DNA of 8,402 nucleotides from a bacterium (GCA_021813875.1 JAKAJF010000037.1:1-8402), one strand, 5' to 3'. Counted from the stretch's first letter, positions 1 through 5,410 are shown. The notes: generated by a model not told the origin, from the letters alone. Program-made: numbers and translations.

Positions 1-75
1 CTCATAGTCTTCGAACATGGATTTTACCTTATCATGGTCGCTTTTGATTATGGATAAAGGATTGGTGGGATTCAT
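1..75 (-). CDS. Hemerythrin HHE-domain-like protein, N-terminal fragment (runs off left edge)
   Basis: Reading leftward from the ATG at 75-73 gives 25 uninterrupted codons to the window edge. The peptide begins MNPTNPLSIIKSDHDKVK and continues SMFEDYE. A short lead, then a helix with 'I..DH..V...F..YE', is the usual opening of hemerythrin HHE cation-binding proteins. In that family the His of the 'DH' (His14 here) is an iron ligand in a di-iron four-helix bundle used for O2, NO or redox sensing or storage. Only the first helix is visible, so the remaining ligands cannot be checked. The gene lies downstream of the LysM gene on the same strand, but a strong hairpin separates them, so it is probably transcribed separately. 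An AT-rich TATAAA (on the minus strand) lies about 10 nt before the ATG and no Shine-Dalgarno is obvious. It could also be another small helical protein. Confidence 0.6.
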   Translation of the reverse strand, partial: MNPTNPLSIIKSDHDKVKSMFEDYE

Positions 76-130
76 AGCTTTGAATTAATTTTATATTGGA
101 ATCCTACCAAGCGAAGATTAAAGAAGAATG

Positions 131-156
131 AAAAATAGCGCTTTCGCGCTATTTTT
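131..156 (-). terminator. Rho-independent terminator of the LysM gene
   Basis: A perfect 11-bp inverted repeat (131-141 with 146-156, arms AAAAATAGCGC / GCGCTATTTTT) encloses a 4-nt loop. Read on the minus strand it starts at the LysM stop codon (TAA at 157-155) and ends in a T run, then pyrimidine-rich sequence. Because both arms carry an A/T tract it would also work on the plus strand, but no plus-strand gene reaches it here. Confidence 0.85.
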
Positions 157-763
157 AGATTCGGAGGCTTTTGTAGAGGGAAGCGGTTATGAGTCTGATG
201 CCGTGGCTTCTGGCGTAATTTTCTATCTTGGCTTTGACGGTCGGCCTGACGAATGAGGGGATCCTGTATAATTCTCTCAAGGCTCCGGAGGCCCAGGTGA
301 CCCTTCCGCCCTTTTGGACCGAAGTCGATCCGGGCTGGCTCCTTTTGGTCCTGGAAACGGATGCGCTCTTGACCGCTTTGGCCTGGACGGGTTTGGAAAC
401 AGCTCCGTCAGAAGCCGGAATGACCAGCTTTTCTCCCAGCTTAAGCAAGCTGGTGGCCTTGAGGCCGTTGGCGTCCAGGACCGTTCTGACCTTCAGGCCG
501 AACTGATGAGCAATGGAACTGATGGTATCTCCGGATTTGATGATGTAATCCGTAGGCCTTTTGGGGGCGGGCGCTTGAGGCTGCGGCGCGGCCGGGGCGA
601 CCGGCGTCGTTGTTCCGGCTATGGGGACCACCGGTTCGGCCTGGACGGCTTCTGGGTTCCGGATCGGAGCCTGAGGAAGGGGAGCCTCCGGGCCTTTTCC
701 CAGGGCGACAGCCAGAGTGACTCCTAAGAATAAGGGAATCGTAAAGAAAGCGAGTTTTTTCAT
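155..763 (-). CDS. Secreted LysM protein with C-terminal PCP_red-like domain
   Basis: The 202-aa product has an N-terminal signal peptide (Lys-Lys, then a hydrophobic stretch to about residue 22). A Pro/Ala-rich linker follows to about residue 70. Residues 72-115 are a single LysM domain (YIIKSGDTISSIAHQFGL, then ...LDANGL...LKLGEKLVIP), which binds N-acetylglucosamine-containing glycans such as peptidoglycan. After a basic Ser/Lys-rich linker (120-152), residues 154-202 match the consensus of PCP_red, the small domain at the C-terminus of the ChlB subunit of dark-operative protochlorophyllide reductase: Trp157, Ala161, Ile-Pro168-169, Phe-Val-Arg171-173, Lys177, Glu181, Tyr-Ala183-184, Gly188, Ile-Thr192-193. 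Free-standing copies occur in non-photosynthetic bacteria; their role is unknown to me. The protein is probably exported and wall-associated. AGGTGA precedes the ATG by 3 nt. The gene is monocistronic between its own promoter and terminator and diverges from the glycoside hydrolase gene. Confidence 0.85.
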   Translation of the reverse strand: MKKLAFFTIPLFLGVTLAVALGKGPEAPLPQAPIRNPEAVQAEPVVPIAGTTTPVAPAAPQPQAPAPKRPTDYIIKSGDTISSIAHQFGLKVRTVLDANGLKATSLLKLGEKLVIPASDGAVSKPVQAKAVKSASVSRTKRSQPGSTSVQKGGRVTWASGALRELYRIPSFVRPTVKAKIENYARSHGIRLITASLYKSLRI

Positions 764-772
764 ACATCACCT

Positions 773-778
773 ACTATA
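773..778 (-). promoter_or_regulatory. Putative -10 element of the LysM gene
   Basis: On the minus strand TATAGT lies 9 nt before the AGGTGA/ATG start region, inside GCTATAGTAGG. The T/A-rich sequence 16-17 nt further upstream contains only a weak -35 match (TTTATT). The predicted mRNA leader is about 10 nt, just long enough for the ribosome binding site. Confidence 0.45.
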
Positions 779-932
779 GCACATCCTTTTGAAAAATAAA
801 TAGTTATTTATCTTTTTATCCTAATTTAAGCAATTTTTGGGCTGCTTTTATTTATTATTTAGTAATTATCCTCGAACAAAGGGGCAAAAAAAATCAAGGT
901 AAAGCAATCTCAAGAGGAGGGCTCTAAAACGG

Positions 933-967
933 TCAGTCGAGGCCGTCGGGTCGACTGATTTTCTTCT
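933..967 (+). terminator. Orphan hairpin followed by T-rich tail (terminator-like, possible small-RNA 3' end)
   Basis: A perfect 8-bp inverted repeat, TCAGTCGA (933-940) and TCGACTGA (951-958), encloses a GC-rich 10-nt loop. TTTTCTTCT follows, and AAAA stands just upstream at 927-930, as in an intrinsic terminator. No plus-strand gene precedes it. It may therefore end a short untranslated transcript (candidate start about 860-900), serve as a leader or attenuator of the downstream gene, or be a protein-binding palindrome. Confidence 0.35.
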
Positions 968-1002
968 GGTGGACTTTTCGCATCTTTTATTTCAAGGATT
1001 AA

Positions 1003-1030
1003 TTCAATCTAAATAAAAATAATTTATAAA
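1003..1030 (+). promoter_or_regulatory. Weak candidate promoter for the glycoside hydrolase gene
   Basis: TTCAAT (1003-1008) and TATAAA (1025-1030) are separated by 16 nt in an A/T-rich segment about 60 nt before the start codon. The match is modest and the surrounding base composition makes chance hits likely. Confidence 0.25.
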
Positions 1031-1087
1031 TAATCAGGCTCTTTTCAATTTAAAGTTCTTTTTTCAAGGGGAAAACGGAGGCTGGCC

Positions 1088-2233
1088 ATGACAAATGATA
1101 CAAACCTTCCGAAATTAGATTTCTTCGTTACCGACCATAGTGCCGATAAGGCGGAAACCGCCGATCCAGCGGCCTTAAGAAGGATTTATCGGTCCATCAA
1201 GGAGGCGGGCGTAGGATCCATCCGTTATGACTGGTCTTGGAGGATCTTAGAGCCCCGGCCGGGAGCTTTCGACAGTTCGGCTTTCGGAAGATATATGAGG
1301 GCGGCAGAAATGATGAAGGAGGCCGGCTTGCAGCCCATAGTCATCCTTTCAAACATCCCGCTCTGGGCCCTGAGGCTCTATAAGAGAGAAAAAGCCCTCT
1401 TTTTCGAGGCTTATGAGAATTACGCCGACCAAGTCCGAGTCTCTCTGGAAGTTTTGTCGCAGAAGGGATTGAGGATCTCCAAGGTCCAGATCTTTAACGA
1501 GCTTAATGTAAAATTTTATACTCCGCTCCTCTCCGAGGATATGATCCGGATCTATAGGATCACCTTGAAAGTTTTAAGCGCCTATAATCCCCGTATCGAA
1601 TTGATGGCCACCCTTTTCGCGGGCAACCTGCCTGGGATCCTTGAAAATTTCTTTAAAAAAATCGGGATAAATTTTAGGATCGCCACAGGTATCGAGGAAT
1701 ATCTGGTCGAGAACGAGAGGATGTTGAGGCACTTTGATGTCTTGGCGATCGATTATTATCCTGGCACATGGCACATTCCCCTGGGGGAGGCGAGAAAGAA
1801 TAAGAAAGAAATTTTTAGGCAGATGAGATTATTGAGAGAAGCCATGGCAGTGATCGCCGGCTGGGGCAAAAAATACGAGATCGGTGAGACCGGCCTCTCC
1901 ACCAATGTTCCCTTTTTAAGCAGGAGGAGAAGGGAGAGGCGCCAACGTTATTTTTACGACCTATTTTTTCAAGAATTAAATTATCTATTGAAGGATTTCC
2001 GAAGGTTGAATCTGGCCGGGCCCGAAGCTATGGGAATTTATGAGTTGATGGATGAACCGCCCAAGAGTATCGGCGGGAAGATATTGAGAGCTCTCACGCC
2101 CTTTCCGGAATACGACTTCGGCCTGAATTATACCGACGGTTCTCCCAAAGAGATCTTAAGGAGCGATCCTCGGGCGGAAGATAAGGACCGTCAGCTCCCC
2201 AGGCTGGCCAGGCTCATCAAATACTTAAGTTAA
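1088..2233 (+). CDS. Clan GH-A (TIM-barrel) glycoside hydrolase, cytoplasmic
   Basis: The 381-aa protein has the layout of a (beta/alpha)8 retaining glycosidase of clan GH-A. Strand 2 carries IRYDWSWRILEPRPGAFD (about 45-62), typical of GH5/GH39/GH42-like enzymes. Asn137-Glu138 in IFNELNV sits at the end of strand 4 and is the likely acid/base. IDYYPGTWH (221-229) supplies aromatic substrate contacts. Glu267 in EIGETG sits at the end of strand 7 and is the likely nucleophile. Both catalytic acids are therefore present. No signal peptide is seen, so it probably acts in the cytoplasm or is exported by an unusual route. The start is fixed by GGAGG 6 nt before the ATG. Oddities are a strongly basic patch SRRRRERRQR (278-287) and a charged C-terminal tail. 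The exact family and substrate cannot be told by eye. It is monocistronic with its own terminator. Confidence 0.8.
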   Translation: MTNDTNLPKLDFFVTDHSADKAETADPAALRRIYRSIKEAGVGSIRYDWSWRILEPRPGAFDSSAFGRYMRAAEMMKEAGLQPIVILSNIPLWALRLYKREKALFFEAYENYADQVRVSLEVLSQKGLRISKVQIFNELNVKFYTPLLSEDMIRIYRITLKVLSAYNPRIELMATLFAGNLPGILENFFKKIGINFRIATGIEEYLVENERMLRHFDVLAIDYYPGTWHIPLGEARKNKKEIFRQMRLLREAMAVIAGWGKKYEIGETGLSTNVPFLSRRRRERRQRYFYDLFFQELNYLLKDFRRLNLAGPEAMGIYELMDEPPKSIGGKILRALTPFPEYDFGLNYTDGSPKEILRSDPRAEDKDRQLPRLARLIKYLS

Positions 2234-2235
2234 AT

Positions 2236-2260
2236 CCAGCGGCAAGACCGCTGGTTTTTT
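2236..2260 (+). terminator. Rho-independent terminator of the glycoside hydrolase gene
   Basis: The 7-bp stem CCAGCGG (2236-2242) / CCGCTGG (2248-2254) has a 5-nt loop and is followed by six T. It lies 2 nt after the TAA stop. Confidence 0.93.
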
Positions 2261-2288
2261 ATAGATAGGCGCGACCTCTTTTTTATTA

Positions 2289-2294
2289 TATACT
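2289..2294 (+). promoter_or_regulatory. Putative -10 element placed almost on the SGNH start codon
   Basis: TATACT ends 8 nt before the ATG at 2303, so initiation at the usual distance would give a leader of 0-2 nt. No good -35 hexamer lies 16-18 nt upstream. The only SD-like sequence is a weak GAAG at 2295-2298. Confidence 0.4.
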
Positions 2295-2302
2295 GAAGAT
2301 AT

Positions 2303-3043
2303 ATGAAAAAAAGCTATAAGGTACTCGTCCTTCTCCTGGTTTTAGCCTCGCTTTATCTTTATCTGGCCCATGCCTATATCTATCATAGGATCGGCCAGGG
2401 GGGGCTTAAGGCGGCTGACGTCGGTGCCTCCTTCCTGGTCGGCAGCACTTCTCCGGAAACCTTGATCTATACGCCCCTGGGGGACAGCCTGACCGCGGGG
2501 GTGGGAGCCGGCGATTATCAGAATTCCTATCCTTATCGGCTGGCGCAAGACTTGGCCGGTAACGATAAAAAGATCCTCTTGAAAAATTTTTCCTATCCCG
2601 GAGCCAGGACAGGAGACTTGATCCGCGACCTCTTGGGGCCGGCCATCGCCCAAAAGCCGGACATAATCACCCTCTTGATCGGGACTAATGACGTCCATGG
2701 GGCCGTGAGCAGCCGGCAGTTTGAAAAAAATTATGACTATATATTGGCGCAGCTGACCCGGAAGACCAGGGCCAGGATCTATGTCATCGATCTTCCTTCT
2801 ATCGGCTCCGATTCCTTGGTCTGGCCGCCCTTCAATTTTTATTATGACTGGAAAACGGAAAAGTTTAATGGTATCATAAAAAAATTGGCGGGGAAATACC
2901 GGGTCGGATATGTCGATCTTGATGCCCCTACTTATCAACTTTTAAAGAAAGACGGTCCTTATTACGCGGTCGACTCCTTCCATCCTTCGGCTGCCGGCTA
3001 CGCGCTTTGGGCCCGATTAATCTATGCTAGTATCCATCAATAA
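2303..3043 (+). CDS. Membrane-anchored SGNH/GDSL hydrolase (esterase or acyltransferase partner)
   Basis: The 246-aa protein begins MKKSYK, then one hydrophobic segment (7-26), which is either an uncleaved anchor or a signal peptide. The catalytic domain thus faces outside. All SGNH family blocks are present: block I GDSLTAGVGA with nucleophile Ser62, block II Gly100 in YPGARTGDL, block III GTND with oxyanion Asn129, and block V DSFHPSAAGY with Asp224 and His227 completing the triad. SGNH enzymes of this size deacylate lipids or glycans, or transfer acyl groups to glycans. The stop codon lies inside the start of the downstream AT3 acyltransferase (20-bp overlap), so the two are co-translated. 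This points to modification of a surface polysaccharide or peptidoglycan, as in OatA-type AT3-SGNH proteins. A pure esterase or lysophospholipase role is the alternative. The sequence upstream lacks a clear SD. Confidence 0.88.
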   Translation: MKKSYKVLVLLLVLASLYLYLAHAYIYHRIGQGGLKAADVGASFLVGSTSPETLIYTPLGDSLTAGVGAGDYQNSYPYRLAQDLAGNDKKILLKNFSYPGARTGDLIRDLLGPAIAQKPDIITLLIGTNDVHGAVSSRQFEKNYDYILAQLTRKTRARIYVIDLPSIGSDSLVWPPFNFYYDWKTEKFNGIIKKLAGKYRVGYVDLDAPTYQLLKKDGPYYAVDSFHPSAAGYALWARLIYASIHQ

Positions 3044-4178
3044 TCCTATCCAGGCGACCTATATTTTTATCGCCATCTTTACGATTATCTTGGCGGTCTC
3101 CGTCCGTAAGAAGAAAGAAGCCGGTTTTTTTCCGGCTTCGCTGACCCAGGAATTGAAGGGAGTGGCCATCTTGGGAGTGGTCTTCTTCCATATCGGCTAT
3201 TATCTGTCGACCGACACCCGTTTCCTGTTCCCGCTTTCGATCATCGCCGGCGTCGGGGTCAACCTGTTCTTGTTCCTGTCCGGTTACGGCCTGGCCATGA
3301 GTTCGATAAAGAAAAATTATTCGAAGCCGCAATTCTATCAGCGGCGGCTTTCCAGGCTCTTCGTGCCTCTTTGGATCATCCTGGCGGTCTTTTTCGCTCT
3401 GGATTTTTTCTTCCTGAAGATCTCTTATCCCCCGGCTTACGTCTTACGCTCCTTTTTTGGCTTTTATCCCAAGGCCAATCTTTATAAGGATATCGATTCG
3501 CCGCTTTGGTATTTTACCTTCATCCTCTTCTATTATTTCATCTTTCCCTGGCTCTTCTCGAGGAAGCATCCCTGGATCTCGGCCGTCCTCATCTATCTTT
3601 CGACCTATCTGCTCGTCCTTTGGAGCCCTTCCTGGCTGGGGGACGGCATAAGTTTCTATAAGATCCACACCATCGCTTTCCCCTTGGGCGTCTTTTTCGC
3701 CGGTCTCTCGGCCAGCGATCTATCCTTGGAGGCTGCCGGCGTCTCCATACCCGCCTGCGCGAGAGAGATCTGCAACTTCTTCAAGCTCAAACAGGTCGGC
3801 TATTACGCCTTGATGGCCGCCTCGCTCGCCGTGTTCGGCTATACTGCTTATTATTCCAATATCGGCAAAGGGACTTTGGAAGAACTGACCAGTCTGCTCA
3901 CGGTTTCGGGCATCGTCATCTTCTTCCTGCTGAAGAAATTTGAATTCAGATTCTTGTATTATATCGGCTTTTATTCCTATGAGATCTATCTGTTCCATTG
4001 GCCCATCCTTTATCGTTATGATCTGCTCTTCAGATTCCTGCCCGGCTGGCTGGCGATGACGATTTATCTCTTTTTGTTCCTGGGTCTCGGTTGGTTCCTT
4101 AAGAAGATGACCGATAAGCTGATGGGTCTGAAGCTTCCGGGAATGGGCCTCGGAAAAGAAGCGCCGGCCAAAGCCTGA
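3024..4178 (+). CDS. AT3 (acyltransferase 3, OafA/YrhL-type) integral-membrane acyltransferase
   Basis: The 384-aa protein is highly hydrophobic, with about ten membrane segments. AT3 signatures are visible in order: LKGVAILGVVFFHIGYY (44-60) with the conserved His56, FLFLSGYGLA (82-91), the basic RRLSRLFVPL motif (107-116), SPLWYF (159-164), and SYEIYLFHWPI near the C-terminus (318-328). The family moves acyl, usually acetyl, groups from cytoplasmic acyl-CoA across the membrane to glycans or antibiotics. The ATG at 3024 lies inside the 3' end of the SGNH gene and no SD precedes it, so translation probably depends on the upstream reading. In many AT3 proteins an SGNH domain is fused at the C-terminus; here it is a separate protein encoded first. 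The C-terminal tail (about 365-384) is Gly/Pro/Ala-rich and cytoplasmic. No terminator hairpin is visible after the stop; the next promoter starts immediately. Confidence 0.9.
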   Translation: MLVSINNPIQATYIFIAIFTIILAVSVRKKKEAGFFPASLTQELKGVAILGVVFFHIGYYLSTDTRFLFPLSIIAGVGVNLFLFLSGYGLAMSSIKKNYSKPQFYQRRLSRLFVPLWIILAVFFALDFFFLKISYPPAYVLRSFFGFYPKANLYKDIDSPLWYFTFILFYYFIFPWLFSRKHPWISAVLIYLSTYLLVLWSPSWLGDGISFYKIHTIAFPLGVFFAGLSASDLSLEAAGVSIPACAREICNFFKLKQVGYYALMAASLAVFGYTAYYSNIGKGTLEELTSLLTVSGIVIFFLLKKFEFRFLYYIGFYSYEIYLFHWPILYRYDLLFRFLPGWLAMTIYLFLFLGLGWFLKKMTDKLMGLKLPGMGLGKEAPAKA

Positions 4179-4194
4179 TTGACAAAAAGCCTGA
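4170..4194 (+). repeat. 9-bp direct repeat flanking the -35 of the two-CW promoter
   Basis: AAAGCCTGA occurs at 4170-4178 (including the AT3 stop codon) and again at 4186-4194, a 16-bp period with the TTGACA element between them. The phase is about one and a half helical turns. It could be an operator or simply chance. Confidence 0.35.
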
Positions 4195-4207
4195 CTGTTG
4201 TTATACT
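4179..4207 (+). promoter_or_regulatory. Near-consensus sigma70 promoter of the two-CW operon
   Basis: TTGACA (4179-4184) and TATACT (4202-4207) are separated by exactly 17 nt, with an extended-10 TG at 4199-4200/4201. This is the best promoter in the window. It begins immediately after the AT3 stop codon and predicts a leader of roughly 38 nt to the ATG at 4253. Confidence 0.85.
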
Positions 4208-4239
4208 TCTCTATTACTCTTTTTAATTCTTATCAACCG

Positions 4240-4247
4240 AAGGAGGT
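4240..4247 (+). promoter_or_regulatory. Perfect Shine-Dalgarno for the two-CW gene
   Basis: AAGGAGGT lies 5 nt before the ATG at 4253. It fixes this start over the alternative upstream reading frame that begins at 4198. Confidence 0.9.
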
Positions 4248-4252
4248 GGACT

Positions 4253-4543
4253 ATGGCAGGCGAGAACTGCTGGGAAGCCATGAATTGCGGGGAAGAGCAT
4301 TGCCCCGCCAGGACCGAGAAGAAGCTGGATGGCACCCATGGCGGGAAGAATGCCGGCCGTGCCTGCTGGGCCGTGGCCGGCACCCGTTGTGGCGGCCAGA
4401 TCCAGGGCGTCTTTGCTCAGAAAGAAGGCAACTGCATGCAGTGCCATTTTTATCTGCAGGTCCGTCGCGAGGTGGGCGTCACCTCGCTCAAGAACGGCAT
4501 CCAACTCCTGGAGATCATCCATAGAGTGGAAGAAGTCGCCTGA
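4253..4543 (+). CDS. Two-CW domain Cys-rich small protein
   Basis: The 96-aa protein has two Cys-Trp motifs, CW at 6-7 and CW at 38-39. These sit in the pattern CWE..NC....CPA, then CWAVAGT.CGG, then GNCMQCHFY, giving Cys at 6, 12, 17, 38, 46, 61 and 64. This matches what I know as the two-CW domain, found alone or at the C-terminus of bacterial sensory proteins. The spacing suggests a metal site or iron-sulfur-like Cys cluster, but the ligand and function are not established. The last third (70-96) is predicted helical and could mediate pairing. No signal peptide is seen, so it is cytoplasmic. It is the first gene of a strongly expressed bicistron: near-consensus promoter, perfect SD, and a second perfect SD for its neighbour 16 nt downstream. 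Confidence 0.82.
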   Translation: MAGENCWEAMNCGEEHCPARTEKKLDGTHGGKNAGRACWAVAGTRCGGQIQGVFAQKEGNCMQCHFYLQVRREVGVTSLKNGIQLLEIIHRVEEVA

Positions 4544-4551
4544 AAGGAGGT
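4544..4551 (+). promoter_or_regulatory. Shine-Dalgarno selecting a GTG start for the 72-aa gene
   Basis: AAGGAGGT directly follows the TGA stop of the two-CW gene and lies 8 nt before the GTG at 4560. This supports GTG as the true start, since no ATG is suitably placed. Confidence 0.85.
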
Positions 4552-4559
4552 AAAAGGAA

Positions 4560-4778
4560 GTGGAGTGTCCCATCGATGAAGGCGCCCTGGCCGCTCTCTT
4601 GGCTCAAGGCGTCTGCGCCCTTGTCTTGGAGGGAGGTCCGTGCGGCCTGGCGAAGGTCGGCGAGGTGATGACCGTCTCCGGTCCCCAGGGCGTCCACCGA
4701 GTAAGGGTGATGTCCAGGCAGCCCTACTTAAACCAGGTGATCCTGGTCATTATGGACCTGCCAGGTTCCAGCCGCTAA
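4560..4778 (+). CDS. Unrecognised 72-aa protein with GGPCGLA motif, GTG start
   Basis: I do not recognise the family. The product has an acidic helix-like N-terminus (MECPIDEGALAALLAQGV), then a hydrophobic turn with LEGGPCGLA (23-31). A run of alternating residues follows that looks like a small all-beta unit: KVGEVMTVSG, HRVRVM, QVILVIMD. Cys residues lie at 3, 19 and 28, so it could share metal or redox chemistry with the Cys-rich partner upstream. It has no signal peptide and is probably cytoplasmic. The perfect SD, the 16-nt gap from the two-CW gene and the terminator overlapping its stop codon show that it is a real, highly translated gene, the second and last of the bicistron. A small SH3-like or HypC-like barrel is possible by shape only; no family motif supports it. 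Confidence 0.75.
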   Translation: MECPIDEGALAALLAQGVCALVLEGGPCGLAKVGEVMTVSGPQGVHRVRVMSRQPYLNQVILVIMDLPGSSR

Positions 4779-4795
4779 GCGATTAGCGGTTTTTT
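4772..4795 (+). terminator. Rho-independent terminator of the two-CW operon
   Basis: The 7-bp stem CCGCTAA (4772-4778) / TTAGCGG (4783-4789) has a GCGA loop and is followed by TTTTTT (4790-4795). The 5' arm includes the stop codon of the 72-aa gene. It also separates this operon from the convergent VOC gene, whose stop begins 3 nt further on. Confidence 0.93.
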
Positions 4796-4797
4796 GT

Positions 4798-5169
4798 TCA
4801 AGTAAAACTATGTAGACCGATAGTGTTGCCTTCCGTATCCATAATCAGCGCCGTCCAGCCGGCTTCGCCGATGGAAGTCTTCGGCTGGATGATCTTTCCG
4901 CCGGCCGGCTCCACCAGGCCTAAAGCCTCATCCAGGCGGCCGTCGCAATTTAGATAGATCCTCATGCCTTCGGCTGAAGGTTTTAAGCGAGGATCCGGGG
5001 GTATGATATCGCCGCCAACTCCTTCCCGGTCTTCCATCGGAAAGAAACCGAGCCTTTGACTCATGAACTCATCGACTTTGATCTCGTCTCCGAGTATCCG
5101 AGAATAAAATTTTACCGCCCGTTCGAAATCAAGGGTAGGCACATCGAACCAAACAATGACATTTTTCAT
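4798..5169 (-). CDS. VOC family (glyoxalase/bleomycin-resistance fold) protein
   Basis: The 123-aa protein is a single vicinal-oxygen-chelate unit of two beta-alpha-beta-beta-beta modules. Module one starts VIVWFDVPTLDFERAVKFYSRILG (given here as residues 4-27); module two carries the closing pattern AGGKIIQPKTSIGEAGW (89-105) and the terminal IMDTEGNTIGLHS. This is the COG3324-type branch related to lactoylglutathione lyase, whose members are mostly uncharacterised; substrate cannot be inferred. His120 and Glu113 are possible metal ligands, but a full ligand set cannot be assigned by eye. The frame stays open upstream to 5358, but that extension overlaps the His-rich gene and has no family similarity. 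The ATG at 5169 fits the family start and lies 4 nt after the upstream stop, which suggests translational coupling, since no SD is visible. Confidence 0.85.
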   Translation of the reverse strand: MKNVIVWFDVPTLDFERAVKFYSRILGDEIKVDEFMSQRLGFFPMEDREGVGGDIIPPDPRLKPSAEGMRIYLNCDGRLDEALGLVEPAGGKIIQPKTSIGEAGWTALIMDTEGNTIGLHSFT

Positions 5170-5173
5170 ATTT

Positions 5174-5398
5174 TTATTTGCTATGGTCGTGATCATGATC
5201 ATGGTCGATTCCGTGGCCATGGATCTCTCCCTTGGCATGTTCTTTGATCTCAATGTCAGCCAGCTCCCTGATATTATTGATGGAATCTTCGAAAGACATG
5301 CCCATGGCCTCCGAAGCCTCTCTGATGGTATCGTTGGTGATATTTTTTCTGACGCCATGATCGTCGTTGGGTTTTTTGCATCCGCAGTTGTAGCACAT
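5174..5398 (-). CDS. Small CxxCxC protein with His/Asp-rich tail
   Basis: The 74-aa protein opens with MCYNCGCKKPNDDHG, giving Cys 2, 5 and 7 in a CxxCxC pattern at the very N-terminus. A predicted helical middle (about residues 18-55, acidic and Met-containing) follows. The tail is rich in alternating His: HGHGIDHDHDHDHSK. I recall similar MCYNCGC mini-proteins in uncultured bacteria but know no function. Cys at one end and His/Asp at the other suggest binding or storage of a transition metal; that is inference. An in-frame ATG at 5422 would add eight residues, but a TATCAT hexamer 6 nt before the inner ATG favours 5398 and a leaderless mRNA. Neither start has an SD. It is the first gene of a two-gene operon with the VOC protein and is divergent from the AI-2E exporter. 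Confidence 0.75.
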   Translation of the reverse strand: MCYNCGCKKPNDDHGVRKNITNDTIREASEAMGMSFEDSINNIRELADIEIKEHAKGEIHGHGIDHDHDHDHSK

Positions 5399-5404
5399 AT
5401 TAAA

Positions 5405-5410
5405 ATGATA
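5405..5410 (-). promoter_or_regulatory. Putative -10 element directly before the His-tail gene start
   Basis: Minus-strand TATCAT is followed by TTTAAT and then the ATG at 5398, so transcription would begin at or next to the start codon. No convincing -35 is seen 16-18 nt upstream. Confidence 0.35.

Larger units (their letters stand above)
764..1087. other. Divergent AT-rich intergenic region (324 bp)
   Basis: This separates the leftward LysM gene from the rightward glycoside hydrolase gene. No ORF with coding character is visible. It contains the LysM promoter area (764-830), an A-rich run at 885-895, a purine-rich segment with a small hairpin (about 915-924), an 8-bp stem hairpin at 933-958 and a strongly A/T segment (990-1060) that probably carries the promoter of the downstream gene. 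No tRNA or known riboswitch is recognised. Confidence 0.6.

Noticed and set aside
228..727. Two plus-strand open frames opposite the LysM gene
   Set aside because: Low-complexity Gly/Arg- or Leu-rich translations with no SD or family motif; they mirror the Pro/Ala linker and LysM codons of the minus-strand gene.
441..770. Second minus-strand frame overlapping the LysM start
   Set aside because: Arg/Gly/Ser/Pro-rich shadow frame; the LysM frame has a signal peptide, domains and a terminator at its stop.
4198..4573. Alternative frames over the two-CW gene (plus from 4198, minus 4223-4573)
   Set aside because: The plus frame starts inside the promoter region and the minus frame has no start signals; the Cys-rich frame has a perfect SD and family pattern.
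5170..5358. N-terminal extension of the VOC frame
   Set aside because: It is antiparallel-free but overlaps the His-tail gene on the same strand and shows Ser/Arg/Ile-rich sequence unlike VOC proteins; the family start is the ATG at 5169.
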